Of a stretch of DNA of 64,000 nt, positions 1-7,484 are shown in pieces. A program made the position numbers and the translations under genes. The notes under the pieces are model-generated. The model saw only the letters and a list, made by a program, of their open reading frames with translations, was not told the origin of the DNA and searched no databases. Origin of the DNA: a virus. How positions within the stretch are numbered: position 1 is the first letter of the stretch; each line of letters begins with the position of its first letter. Location: IMG/VR virus record IMGVR_UViG_3300020180_000010, positions 1 to 64,000 of that record. One strand, written 5' to 3'.

Positions 1-1
1 A

Positions 2-85
2 CATTGGTTTCTGAATGGAAACGAAATAAAATGCTCTGATAATGAAGAATTTATCCGTATTGTACCGATGATAGCAATTTTGTAA
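2..85 (+). CDS. HREDGPA-repeat family protein, 3' end only
   Basis: The gene starts before the window; only the last 27 codons and the TAA are visible. They encode a tail beginning HWFLNGNEIKC and ending in IVPMIAIL. This matches the conserved C-terminal tail of the three complete repeat proteins at 42547-43176, 44950-45450 and 47445-47984, being closest to the last one (QWFLNGNEINC ... IKMIAIW). It is therefore a fourth family member, on the opposite strand to the others. The function of the family is unknown. Confidence 0.75.
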   Translation, partial: HWFLNGNEIKCSDNEEFIRIVPMIAIL

Positions 86-134
86 ATATATTGTAACTGA
101 AGTTATTATAATAATACATTAAAAATTATGCGTT

Positions 135-428
135 TTAAGCTATCGGATGTTCTAGCTTGGCTGAATTTATTTCAATTTTACAGCCAGTATATCCGTTAAT
201 CATCTTCAGAACCAAATCAGATCTGGATTTCTGATCACAAAACATTGCTATTTCGTGCAATCCGTGCGGTAGGAAATGGACTTTGCTCATCGCCATACGG
301 TAGGCAATGAGCAAAGCCGCTTCTTTAGTCGTGACGACTCTAAAATCAGAGGATCCGCCCTGATCTGCCAAACTTACGATCCATACTTCCATTGCGGGTC
401 CAATATTCATTTGTTCGGATCTCGTCAA
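135..428 (-). CDS. hypothetical protein, 97 aa
   Basis: I do not recognise this protein. It starts MTRSEQMNIG and has no signal peptide or membrane segment. The middle part (KEAALLIAYRMAMSKVHFLP) looks like an amphipathic helix. Its ATG overlaps the TGA of the preceding gene (425-775) in an ATGA junction, so the two are probably translated together. Its end faces the end of the left-edge repeat gene. Confidence 0.7.
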   Translation of the reverse strand: MTRSEQMNIGPAMEVWIVSLADQGGSSDFRVVTTKEAALLIAYRMAMSKVHFLPHGLHEIAMFCDQKSRSDLVLKMINGYTGCKIEINSAKLEHPIA

Positions 429-775
429 TATTTAGTATAAAATATTCTATCAAAATCTAAATGGTCTAATTGGAGCGTTAACCCGGGCGGGCCATAACGA
501 TTCATTTCTACTGAAATCAACCCTTTTTTAATAAAGAGGACAAAATCAACCTCTTCCCTATTAAATCCATCCTGAAGATTCCGTACAATTAATAAACGTC
601 TGCCTGTTAGTCGGATTCTTTCTGGGTAGGAAGGATCCGCTAGGATCCGAGCATCAAATTCTGCCCCGTCTATCGTTTCATCAATAGATATTTGGACTTT
701 TAGCGTCATCAGTGCTGACGCGGATATATCGTGATTCAGCACAATAACGGCGGGAGACCTGTTTCCAAAGCCCAT
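425..775 (-). CDS. hypothetical protein, 116 aa
   Basis: Unrecognised soluble protein, first gene of a two-gene minus-strand unit. It is rich in beta-type segments (SALMTLKVQISID, RIRLTGRRLLIVRN) and ends in YTKY. It has no cysteine pairs and no membrane segment. The gene diverges from the dUTPase gene across a 69-base gap and is coupled to the downstream 97-residue gene by an ATGA overlap. Confidence 0.7.
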   Translation of the reverse strand: MGFGNRSPAVIVLNHDISASALMTLKVQISIDETIDGAEFDARILADPSYPERIRLTGRRLLIVRNLQDGFNREEVDFVLFIKKGLISVEMNRYGPPGLTLQLDHLDFDRIFYTKY

Positions 776-844
776 ACCTACATCACGTTTTATTCGTAAT
801 GAAGCGAAGCGACGATAAACGCTCCGGGCCGGGTCGGTTCAGTT
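776..844. promoter_or_regulatory. divergent intergenic region between 425-775 (-) and dut (+)
   Basis: Only 69 bases separate two divergently read genes, so promoters for both directions may lie here or just inside the flanking genes. I see no convincing -35/-10 pair. The stretch contains a short direct repeat (gaagcgaagcgac) and a GC-rich block (ctccgggccgggtcgg) next to the dut start. The promoter assignment rests on gene arrangement alone. Confidence 0.3.
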
Positions 845-1345
845 ATGAACTGGCCCGTATTTCATTTTGCACTTCGTTACGACATTTCTGATCAACCTCA
901 ATTTCTACCCAGACAGGGTGAACCCCTCGCAACCGGTTGGGACGTATTCGCCGCGCCGGTAGATCGTAACCCAATAATACTGCGAGCTGGACAGTATGTA
1001 AAAATACCATTGGGTATCAGGGCATTCAGTCCAGATAGTTGGTGGTTACAACTAAATCCCCGCAGTAGCACTTTTGCTAAAAAATCACTCCATGCACTGT
1101 ATGGAGTCATTGATAGTTCCTATGAAGGGGAACTTACGTTTGTTGCTCAGTATCAGCCAGACGTCAGGTCTCTAGGTACTGATCTGGTTATTAATTTTGG
1201 TGACGCGGTGGGTCAATTAATACCGGTCCCGCGTCAACAAATGTCTGTCGTACAGATTACCAATACTGAATTCGACGATATGTGCCGGGAGCGTGGCGCC
1301 GTTAGGGGCGCCGGAGGATTCGGTAGCACCACGGGTGGCCAATAA
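845..1345 (+). CDS. dut: dUTP diphosphatase (trimeric dUTPase family)
   Basis: Hydrolyses dUTP to dUMP and pyrophosphate, keeping uracil out of DNA and feeding dUMP to thymidylate synthase. All five family motifs are visible in order: ATGWDVFA (about residues 29-36, catalytic-region Asp33), NPRSS (about 72-76), GVIDSSYEGEL (about 87-97), GDAVGQLIP (motif 4), and the glycine-rich C-terminal arm RGAGGFGSTTG. The length of 166 residues is usual for the homotrimeric type. The stop codon overlaps the next ATG (TAATG). It works with ThyA (13640), the dCMP deaminase (17341) and NrdA/NrdB (37393-40837). Confidence 0.95.
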   Translation: MNWPVFHFALRYDISDQPQFLPRQGEPLATGWDVFAAPVDRNPIILRAGQYVKIPLGIRAFSPDSWWLQLNPRSSTFAKKSLHALYGVIDSSYEGELTFVAQYQPDVRSLGTDLVINFGDAVGQLIPVPRQQMSVVQITNTEFDDMCRERGAVRGAGGFGSTTGGQ

Positions 1346-1557
1346 TGAATGGCCGTGCCGAGACGGATGACCAAAAAGAAATGGTCATGGCGAGGATCCT
1401 GGCGGCCTGGAAGACCCAGCCATCTCTTCGTTTAGGTCAATTGATTTGGGGATCTAATCACCTTAGATCGGGCCCGGATCTATTTTATGTTGAGGACTTT
1501 AAATTGGTCGAACGTATAGAAGATCAGGTCACAACAACAACAACCAAAAATGCGTAA
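1345..1557 (+). CDS. hypothetical protein, 70 aa
   Basis: Small acidic protein whose ATG overlaps the dut stop. The core pattern ILAAWKTQP ... LRLGQLIWGSN ... DLFYVEDFKLVERIE recalls, from memory, small uncharacterised phage and bacterial proteins in which an RLGQLI motif is followed by a short acidic F-Y-V-E-D segment. The C-terminus has a run of threonines (VTTTTTK) encoded by an aca/acc repeat. No function is known to me. Confidence 0.75.
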   Translation: MNGRAETDDQKEMVMARILAAWKTQPSLRLGQLIWGSNHLRSGPDLFYVEDFKLVERIEDQVTTTTTKNA

Positions 1558-1762
1558 TTATAATCGTACCAAGTTTACTGATGATGAATTACGCAATGCT
1601 GGAATCCCGACCCGAAAACAGCAAAGACTACTCAGATCTCTTAAAGATGGATCTGATTTGTTCGTCACGACCATTCTATATGGATGCTTCGCGGTACCGT
1701 TAGCATGTATCGCGTATACATGGATTCTGGCGTTTCTGAAGCTACTTGGTAAGGAACCATGA
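1550..1762 (+). CDS. small single-pass membrane protein, 70 aa
   Basis: The basic N-terminal half (TRKQQRLLRSLKDG) is followed by one strongly hydrophobic segment at about residues 43-66 (VTTILYGCFAVPLACIAYTW onward), then a short Lys/Glu tail. This suggests an inner-membrane protein with a cytoplasmic N-terminus. It overlaps the previous gene by 8 bases and the next by 4 (ATGA). Function unknown. Confidence 0.7.
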   Translation: MRNYNRTKFTDDELRNAGIPTRKQQRLLRSLKDGSDLFVTTILYGCFAVPLACIAYTWILAFLKLLGKEP

Positions 1763-1980
1763 AAACTTATTTTGATATACAGTTGGAGTCAAGATTGCCC
1801 GCGACTATCAAATATAGGATTCTGGCCGAGTCTCCTCAAGAAGCCCTTCAGATGCTCTTGAAGGGAACTATCAATCCGATAGAAGTAAAATATAAACTAA
1901 ATGCCCGGCGCGACATCAAAGCAACCATCTACGCTGCCGGAAGCAATTTAGTAAAACTGGTCAAGCACTTTATAAGATGA
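1759..1980 (+). CDS. hypothetical protein, 73 aa
   Basis: Small basic protein, coupled to both neighbours by 4-base overlaps. The start MKTYFDIQLESRLPATIKYR followed by a helix (SPQEALQMLLKG) looks like a strand-helix fold. I recognise no family. Confidence 0.7.
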   Translation: MKTYFDIQLESRLPATIKYRILAESPQEALQMLLKGTINPIEVKYKLNARRDIKATIYAAGSNLVKLVKHFIR

Positions 1981-2285
1981 TCCGGATATCGGTAGATCTG
2001 GCCTGGTGTGACATGAGTAATAATGAGCATAAATTCTTAGTAACGGATTGTAGGTCAGAGAAGCCAGTCTACACTTCTGTTTATATTAATTTTGATACAA
2101 GGGTTCCTCTGGATTGTGGGAAAATAGCAGCTATATATTATATTTTTCCAGAAGATAAAGAAGAGCTGATTTACCAATACTGTGTAGAAAATAGTATTGA
2201 TTTTACTATTCTTGAAGAATTCGCTATGATTCCGGAATTTGCTGATTTATTTTTACGATTAAAACGTTTTAGTCCCTTAGCATGA
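1977..2285 (+). CDS. hypothetical protein, 102 aa
   Basis: Unrecognised soluble acidic protein beginning MIRISVDLAW. It has four scattered cysteines but no CxxC pair and no membrane segment. The start codon overlaps the stop of the previous gene (ATGA). It precedes the exonuclease gene by 9 bases and belongs to the same plus-strand unit. Confidence 0.7.
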   Translation: MIRISVDLAWCDMSNNEHKFLVTDCRSEKPVYTSVYINFDTRVPLDCGKIAAIYYIFPEDKEELIYQYCVENSIDFTILEEFAMIPEFADLFLRLKRFSPLA

Positions 2286-2294
2286 AAGTTAACC

Positions 2295-2918
2295 ATGAGC
2301 TTACAATATTACGTCTTGGATTCCGAAACTAATGGATTGAAATGCGGGTTTCATGAACTGACAGAAATTTGCTGTATAAGAGTCCAGGATCGTATGCAAT
2401 TAGCACGAAACATCATTGCTAAATATCCTGAACGATCCAGCCTTCAAGCATTACAGATAACTGGTAAGACCATGGCTGATCTTCAGTACGGCCACCCGCA
2501 GCATCAAGTCGTGATGGATTTTAATAAGTTTTTTGAGTCAGATGGATTGACTCCCGACCATAGATGTATAATCGCACACAATGCTTTGTTTGATAGGAAA
2601 TTTCTTCATAACCTATGGTCTCAAAATAATATAAGATTTCCGGCAGCCCTGTGGGTCGACACGATTCCTATCGTCAGGACAATATTTAAAAACGAAGGCA
2701 TGGTAAAACCCAAGACAAATCTTACCGATACTTGTAACAATTTAGGAATAAAAAAGGTTGCCGGGACTCACAATGCCGTTTCTGACGCACGTAACCTTTA
2801 TTTCGTATGGGAAAAGGTAAAGGAGCGAGTGGATCATTTAGAATATATTAAACCGTATCCTCATCTATTAAGCTCCGATACTACGACTGATCAATCAGAA
2901 GAAATCGACCATGAATAA
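2295..2918 (+). CDS. DEDDh 3'-5' exonuclease, DnaQ/epsilon-like
   Basis: Likely a two-metal 3'-5' exonuclease of the DnaQ fold. Exo I is LDSETNG near residue 8 (Asp and Glu ligands), Exo II lies in IIAHNALFDRKFLHNLW (Asp), and Exo III is AGTHNAVSDARNL (His and Asp of the DEDDh subtype). The 207-residue length fits a stand-alone exonuclease domain. A paralogue at 21713-22321 shares the same layout, including an FLxNLW segment after Exo II. Without a polymerase next door, its role (proofreading, end trimming or RNA turnover) cannot be told. Confidence 0.88.
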   Translation: MSLQYYVLDSETNGLKCGFHELTEICCIRVQDRMQLARNIIAKYPERSSLQALQITGKTMADLQYGHPQHQVVMDFNKFFESDGLTPDHRCIIAHNALFDRKFLHNLWSQNNIRFPAALWVDTIPIVRTIFKNEGMVKPKTNLTDTCNNLGIKKVAGTHNAVSDARNLYFVWEKVKERVDHLEYIKPYPHLLSSDTTTDQSEEIDHE

Positions 2919-3285
2919 TATCATTTATGGTTTAACGTCTCTATTATGTTATAGTTTGATTATGGAGTTAGGGAAAGATCTTAATCTAAAGCAAAATTTT
3001 AAATTCTTTACAATGCACGCATTATCGCTAATCGTAATGCTCGTTGGATCGTTTGTCTTGTACAGTTCATTAAAAGTCTACGCTATATGCGGATGTTTAT
3101 CTGTAATGTGGGGATGTTTCGAGCTTCTCTATCATAATAAATCAAAAGAAACCGCGACACATATGTTCGTAACTTTACTTCTTGTTTGGTTTTTCTGGGC
3201 GCCATGCGCAGCGTTCATTATATTTTTTAATTCTTATTTTAAAGAATATAGTGAGCGTTATATTCAGAATAAACCACCAACGTGA
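2911..3285 (+). CDS. polytopic membrane protein, 124 aa
   Basis: Three or four hydrophobic segments are visible: near the N-terminus (IIYGLTSLLCYSLIM), about residues 33-51 (FTMHALSLIVMLVGSFVLY), about 56-72 (VYAICGCLSVMWGCFELLY), and about 83-107 (TATHMFVTLLLVWFFWAP onward). The C-terminal tail is hydrophilic. It overlaps the exonuclease gene by 8 bases. The family is unknown; holin-like size and topology are possible but no lysis gene is adjacent. Confidence 0.7.
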   Translation: MNNIIYGLTSLLCYSLIMELGKDLNLKQNFKFFTMHALSLIVMLVGSFVLYSSLKVYAICGCLSVMWGCFELLYHNKSKETATHMFVTLLLVWFFWAPCAAFIIFFNSYFKEYSERYIQNKPPT

Positions 3286-3301
3286 CGTTAGGGTGGTTGT
3301 T

Positions 3302-3940
3302 TTGTTAAAACAAACGATCGAAGCATTCTATATAAAATACAAAGGATATTTGGAAACAGTACAGGCCTATACTATGGAATCTGGCCTCGCAGATGTCATG
3401 CAGGCATGTCGTATGAAGCCTCTAAATCATTATATTTCGCCTCTTCCGGTTTCTGCCAGGCTTGAACGGCATTGGTGTGATGAATCACGTTGTTCGATCC
3501 TTATAAAGAAGAGAAAAATTAAAACCGTACAGAATGATTTATCCGTTCCGGCAAATATCAGTACCACGGATATGTTTTGTAATTTATCTATATTTGATTT
3601 GCCTAAAATTAGCCAATCCGTATATATAGGTGTGGGTACGGATGAGTCAGACCGACATGTATTCATATTATCTTTTTTAGGAGATGATATGTTTATTAGA
3701 TCCCGATTATACGTTGATGGGAATTGGCAGAAGGTTTCGCCGATCGTTATGACGATACCTTTGGTTCGGGAGCTGCTCCGGGGAGACCGTCATAATGCTT
3801 CGATCGTTGGTAATGAATCTACCGTGCCGGATTTGCCATTTATTTGGCAATATCAATATACCGTGCCGATTCCGATACCCGATGAATTCAAAGCCACGAT
3901 AATGTCAAGTTTTCCGTTTTTATTTCGTTACTTATGTTAA
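3302..3940 (+). CDS. hypothetical protein, about 212 aa
   Basis: I do not recognise this soluble protein. The open frame extends upstream to an ATG at 3182, but that would overlap the membrane-protein gene by 104 bases. I prefer the TTG at 3302 because AGGG sits 8 bases upstream; a GTG at 3293 and an ATG at 3374 are alternatives. Visible features are a basic patch (LIKKRKIKTVQ), paired beta-like strands (SVYIGVGTDESDRHVFILSF) and a proline-rich PIPIPDEF near the end. It lies directly upstream of the IF-1 gene. Confidence 0.7.
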   Translation: MLKQTIEAFYIKYKGYLETVQAYTMESGLADVMQACRMKPLNHYISPLPVSARLERHWCDESRCSILIKKRKIKTVQNDLSVPANISTTDMFCNLSIFDLPKISQSVYIGVGTDESDRHVFILSFLGDDMFIRSRLYVDGNWQKVSPIVMTIPLVRELLRGDRHNASIVGNESTVPDLPFIWQYQYTVPIPIPDEFKATIMSSFPFLFRYLC

Positions 3941-3959
3941 AATTTAAGGAGATTCTGGT

Positions 3960-4181
3960 TTGAAGAAAGAGAAAAGAGACCGTTTGGAAATGGACGGAGT
4001 TGTTCAGGATACATCAAAGGGTAAATTTACCGTCGAGATAACAGATCTTCACAAAGTAAAATGTACCTTGTCTGGTAAAATAAGACAGAATGCTGTCCGG
4101 ATCCTTGTAGGGGATCGCGTTAGGGTGGAGCTGTCTCAGTACGATACTCTTCAAGGAAGAATCGTATATAGATTCGGATGA
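3960..4181 (+). CDS. infA: translation initiation factor IF-1 homologue
   Basis: IF-1 binds the A site of the 30S subunit and helps IF-2 and IF-3 in start selection. The 73 residues (E. coli 72) form one S1/OB domain that follows the family along its whole length: MDGVVQDTSKGKFTVEI, then LSGKIRQNAVRILVGDRV with the conserved SGK, R and GD positions, then VELSQYDTLQGRIVYR matching the usual L-T-P-Y-D-x-x-x-G-R-I-x-x-R ending. The start codon is TTG, 7 bases after a strong AAGGAGA at 3946-3952. Phage-encoded IF-1 is uncommon and is known mainly from very large phages. It may bias initiation towards phage mRNAs (inference). Confidence 0.93.
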   Translation: MKKEKRDRLEMDGVVQDTSKGKFTVEITDLHKVKCTLSGKIRQNAVRILVGDRVRVELSQYDTLQGRIVYRFG

Positions 4182-4184
4182 TTC

Positions 4185-4463
4185 ATGAATATGAAATTCA
4201 TTCATTACATTACCTTAATAAGTATGTTGTTGTTGTGTTGCAATAACAATACCTCCAGGGAAGATTTTGGGATCAGCGGTGCAGATCCCTTGTCATCCAA
4301 GGATGCTTCAACAGACGTTGATATCGGGGCCTGTCATGTTGGCTTCGCTGCCTGCGAAGCACCGTGTTTAAATTCCACACTCAACACGTCTTCCAGAAAA
4401 GAATGTCTGAACACCTGTGTTTACAAATTTAGAGTCTGTACACAATGTCCTCTGGTGGATTGA
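4185..4463 (+). CDS. putative small lipoprotein, cysteine-rich
   Basis: The N-terminus MNMKFIHYITLISMLLLCC is a short basic-hydrophobic signal ending in a lipobox-like LLLCC, followed by an Asn-rich linker (NNNTS). The mature part has about eight cysteines (GACHVGFAACEAPCLN, KECLNTCVYKF, CTQCP), suggesting disulphides outside the cytoplasm. A Cys at position -1 of the lipobox is unusual. Possible roles are a superinfection-exclusion or lysis-accessory lipoprotein; nothing here decides. It begins 3 bases after infA. Confidence 0.7.
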   Translation: MNMKFIHYITLISMLLLCCNNNTSREDFGISGADPLSSKDASTDVDIGACHVGFAACEAPCLNSTLNTSSRKECLNTCVYKFRVCTQCPLVD

Positions 4464-4473
4464 ATCATAATTA

Positions 4474-4782
4474 ATGAGTTTATTAAAAGTATTTAAAGAA
4501 GTCGAAGCGTTGATCTCTTCCGGCTATGATGGGCCATTATCCGGCGAAGCTGTAGAATCTTTGTTCAGGGCGGTGCGACAGCATCAGGTAGAGCGTGAAG
4601 AAGATTGGGAAGATGACTACGCGGATGCCGTAGCGGTGCTGGAGCGTGCCGCCCGAACAAGCGATAGTCTGGCTTCCTGGTCCGGAGCCAGTGGAAACTG
4701 GACATTACAATCCGCCTCTATCAATACAAATAAAGCTTTGAAAATACTACTACTGGTGGGAAAGCATGACGATGGCAAGTAA
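4474..4782 (+). CDS. hypothetical protein, 102 aa
   Basis: Acidic, mostly helical protein (VFKEVEALISSGYDG; VEREEDWEDDYADAVAVLE). A second helix near the end (NTNKALKILLLVGKHDDGK) finishes it. No family recognised. It overlaps the following gene by 11 or 17 bases, depending on that gene's start. Confidence 0.7.
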   Translation: MSLLKVFKEVEALISSGYDGPLSGEAVESLFRAVRQHQVEREEDWEDDYADAVAVLERAARTSDSLASWSGASGNWTLQSASINTNKALKILLLVGKHDDGK

Positions 4783-5068
4783 TCGAATAAAAAACGGCAT
4801 ACGTACGAATAAGAAAGAACTTACGTTAGAAGAACGTATTGATAAACTTTTAAAATTCGGAGTTGATAGACCTGAAAAATGGTCTGCTGTTGAAAATTAT
4901 ATAGAACCGGATCTTTATACAAAATATGCGGGTGATCTTTTTAATCCAGTTTGCTTTGATGACCTGCTGAAACATCATCAGGATGAAACTAAATTTTTAT
5001 TTGAGGTAATAAGAGAATTGGTCAGGCGTCTTGACGGATCAATGACTGATTTCAACTATCATGAATAA
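4766..5068 (+). CDS. hypothetical protein, 100 aa
   Basis: Last gene of the first plus-strand run. It may start at 4766 or at the internal ATG 4772 (MASNRIKN). The protein is charged and helical (KKELTLEERIDKLLKFGV; ETKFLFEVIRELVRRLDG) with no motif I know. It converges on the GC-rich fibre gene with a 44-base gap and no clear terminator between them. Confidence 0.7.
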   Translation: MTMASNRIKNGIRTNKKELTLEERIDKLLKFGVDRPEKWSAVENYIEPDLYTKYAGDLFNPVCFDDLLKHHQDETKFLFEVIRELVRRLDGSMTDFNYHE

Positions 5069-5112
5069 ATGATCAGTAGCTAAAAAAGCAATCGTACCAA
5101 ATAGTTACGGGA

Positions 5113-6480
5113 TCACGACGCCCATGTCAGGCGATCCGTACTTGCGAATGCGCGGCACCGCCGGATGACGCAGTTTATCTGTTCCACGGCTCCGGACTGG
5201 TAGCGCTGCCACATCGAGAGATTCGAGTCGGTATTCGCGACGTTGCCGAAAGTTCCCGCAGCCCACGTTCCGAGCGTGGTCACTGAACCCTTGTTGACGC
5301 GGACCTTGAGCGCCGCGGACTTAGCCACGTTTCCGGCCTCGACCCACACCTCGACGAGGTCGTACTCGTTCCACGACGGGAAGTTGGTCGGGCACGTCAC
5401 CGACACGCCCCCCACGTTGAACGTGGCGACCATCGTCGCCATGTTGACCTTGAGGGCTGCGCTAGCCACTCCGTCGATGACTTCAAAGATGGTCTTGGTG
5501 CCGCTCGAAAAGGCGGAGCGCGGCGCGAGCATCCACGCCTCGAACGACATACGCAGGTGCCCGCTCGGAATCCACGAGTTGGGGTTCATGCCTCCCGGGT
5601 TGAAGCGGAACGCTTCGGGGTCGCGCGTGTTCGAGGCGCCGGTGGTCGGAATCGGCGAGACGCTATGCCATTGGGATACCTCGACCATGAAGGCGTCCAT
5701 GATGACCGTACCGATCGCCGCGTTGAAGAAGTGTCCCTGGTTGAAGTTGGTACCGGGTGACGAGACGGGCCCGCCGCGGTACTTCGCCCACGCTGTCGAC
5801 AAAGCGCCTCCGAGGTACAGGACGTTCATGAACGACGTGCCGCCGCCAGCCGGTAGTGTCCCGGAGGGTGTCCGGTGCCAAACGGACGCGAAGATCGAAG
5901 ACGAGTTCACGCCGAAGAAATCGAGCTTGGAGTAGCTACCGAGGTTCGCGAAGCTGACCTGGCGCGAGTTAGTCCCGTCACCGAGCAGGCTGATGCCTGA
6001 GTCCGCGTACGTGTCGCCACCACCGCCAGCATTGCCGAGCAGGTCGAAGCGCGTCGAGCGCGTGAAGTAGTTGGTACTCGTCGCCTCAAGGATCATTCCG
6101 ACGAGGCGGTCGCCGTTGTAGTCTAGTACCGGCATCGAACCAAGACGCAGTAGCCCAGGCGACATGCCTCCTCCAAAGAATACGTTGTTCGATATTCCCG
6201 CATAAGGCAGATAGCACTTACCTCCTCCTTGCGTCGATGCGTACCAAGGCGACGTGTTATTAGCGCCAGCGTAGGAGCCGCTGATACCTGCCGCGTATCC
6301 AGGCGTGCCGAGGTACGGGTGGAAGTCGAAGAGCGGTGTAGGATCTCCAAATGAGTGAGTCCGCGCACCCATTCCCATTCCACTCGGGGAACACTGGATT
6401 CGTGCCATCGCAGCCATCGCAGCCGGTCCATTTAGAATTCTATTCACGTACGCACCGACCAGCGAATCTCCGATTGCCAA
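5113..6480 (-). CDS. tail fibre or spike protein, GC-rich, LamG-like C-terminal half
   Basis: Distal gene of fibre cassette 1. The protein is rich in Gly, Ser, Asn and Thr. The C-terminal half (about residues 290-440: LRMSFEAWMLAPRSAF, IFEVIDGVASAALKV, EYDLVEVWVEAG) has the alternating-strand pattern of a LamG/concanavalin-like carbohydrate-binding fold. The DNA stands out: bases 5341-5400 contain 38 G/C of 60, while 13081-13140 has 17 of 60. Shadow frames stay open on both strands, as expected for GC-rich DNA. It overlaps the upstream fibre gene by 37 bases if it starts at 6480; Met22 (6417) would avoid this. It probably binds the receptor and was acquired from another phage (inference). Confidence 0.8.
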   Translation of the reverse strand: MAIGDSLVGAYVNRILNGPAAMAAMARIQCSPSGMGMGARTHSFGDPTPLFDFHPYLGTPGYAAGISGSYAGANNTSPWYASTQGGGKCYLPYAGISNNVFFGGGMSPGLLRLGSMPVLDYNGDRLVGMILEATSTNYFTRSTRFDLLGNAGGGGDTYADSGISLLGDGTNSRQVSFANLGSYSKLDFFGVNSSSIFASVWHRTPSGTLPAGGGTSFMNVLYLGGALSTAWAKYRGGPVSSPGTNFNQGHFFNAAIGTVIMDAFMVEVSQWHSVSPIPTTGASNTRDPEAFRFNPGGMNPNSWIPSGHLRMSFEAWMLAPRSAFSSGTKTIFEVIDGVASAALKVNMATMVATFNVGGVSVTCPTNFPSWNEYDLVEVWVEAGNVAKSAALKVRVNKGSVTTLGTWAAGTFGNVANTDSNLSMWQRYQSGAVEQINCVIRRCRAFASTDRLTWAS

Positions 6481-7484
6481 TTGATAGTCGTCGCGGCGAC
6501 GCCCGTAACTACGAATTCAATTGTAACGTTATCTCCGTTGAGTTGGAAGGCTGTGCTGTAGCCCGCGACACTTACGTGCGAGACTGTCAGCGCTGGTGCT
6601 ACTTTTACCGTTGTGGTGCCGCCGTGACGCTCGTAAGCTACCTTGTATTCGGCCCAGAAGAGATCTCCCGTCGCGACGTTGAAACCCTGAATGATGCCGT
6701 AGGCTGTTATGCTCTGGCCGTTCGTGAGAACGAGAGAGTCAATGACACCGGGCGTCGCGTTAGTAGTTTGAGCAGTTTTGTGGCGCGAGCGAATGCGGGA
6801 GTTGCCGCTGCTTTGGTTCCAGTCGGTCTCGGACGACGAGAGGATAACGATGCCGCTTGATCCGGTGATGGTTGTTACGACGTTCGCCGCCGTAGTTCCG
6901 GTGACGTCTCCAGTAAGGGTCTGGGCAGCTTGATTGGCAGTCGGTAAGATACCTGTTACGTAGTTAGCTCCACCGGCAAGATTGATAGATGACCAGGATG
7001 GAGAGGTCCCGGCTGAAAGGGTATTTCCGGTGGTTCCGGAAGCCAAACGTACCCAATTCGTTCCGTTGAAATAAATTATATCGCCAGCAGCCTGACTTGA
7101 AATACTCAAATCAATAGGGTATCCCCATGATGGATTGGCTCCGGTTCCACCCGTGATAAGTGCTTTGCCTAAAGTACCGGCAGGCAGCCTCGTCCATACG
7201 GTTCCGTTAAAATAAAATACATCTCCCTGAGCTTCTCCCGATACCTCAAAAGCTGATGCCGCGGCAACTGTCCAGTTGCTATTGTCGATTCCACCGACTA
7301 ATTGATACATGGTTGTGCTGGACCGAACCCAAGCCAGCATCCCATCTTCTCTAAAATAATCAGGTAAAGCATTCCGAGCAGTCAAATCCGCAACAGAATG
7401 AAGTCCGCCTTTTATATCTGATTGCCGGGCCTGTTCAAACGGACCACCCGGAGCAACGGTTCCACCGAGAACAATATCACTCAT
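6444..7484 (-). CDS. tail fibre protein, cassette 1 middle gene
   Basis: The N-terminus (MSDIVLGGTVAPGG ... ARNALPDYFREDGMLAWV) is homologous to that of the 1264-residue fibre at 27265-31059 (MADIEVGGSLASAG ... ARNAITDERRIEKMVVVE), suggesting a shared attachment domain. Two GDVFYFNGTVWTRLPAGT-type repeats follow. Next comes the NLAGGANYVTGILPTANQ module, also found in the 1264-residue fibre. The last third (about residue 200 on) becomes GC-rich (36 of 60 at 6541-6600), so the junction with the imported segment lies inside this gene near 6900. It overlaps the upstream gene's stop by one base. Confidence 0.82.
   Translation of the reverse strand: MSDIVLGGTVAPGGPFEQARQSDIKGGLHSVADLTARNALPDYFREDGMLAWVRSSTTMYQLVGGIDNSNWTVAAASAFEVSGEAQGDVFYFNGTVWTRLPAGTLGKALITGGTGANPSWGYPIDLSISSQAAGDIIYFNGTNWVRLASGTTGNTLSAGTSPSWSSINLAGGANYVTGILPTANQAAQTLTGDVTGTTAANVVTTITGSSGIVILSSSETDWNQSSGNSRIRSRHKTAQTTNATPGVIDSLVLTNGQSITAYGIIQGFNVATGDLFWAEYKVAYERHGGTTTVKVAPALTVSHVSVAGYSTAFQLNGDNVTIEFVVTGVAATTINWQSEIRWSVRT

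Noticed and set aside
3182-3301. Upstream start at ATG 3182 for the 3302-3940 gene
   Set aside because: It would overlap the previous membrane-protein gene by 104 bases; better-placed starts with an AGGG exist.
5243-5935. Long plus-strand open frame under the GC-rich fibre gene
   Set aside because: GC-rich DNA opens frames on the other strand. The frame has an odd composition, no RBS, and lies wholly inside a convincing structural gene.
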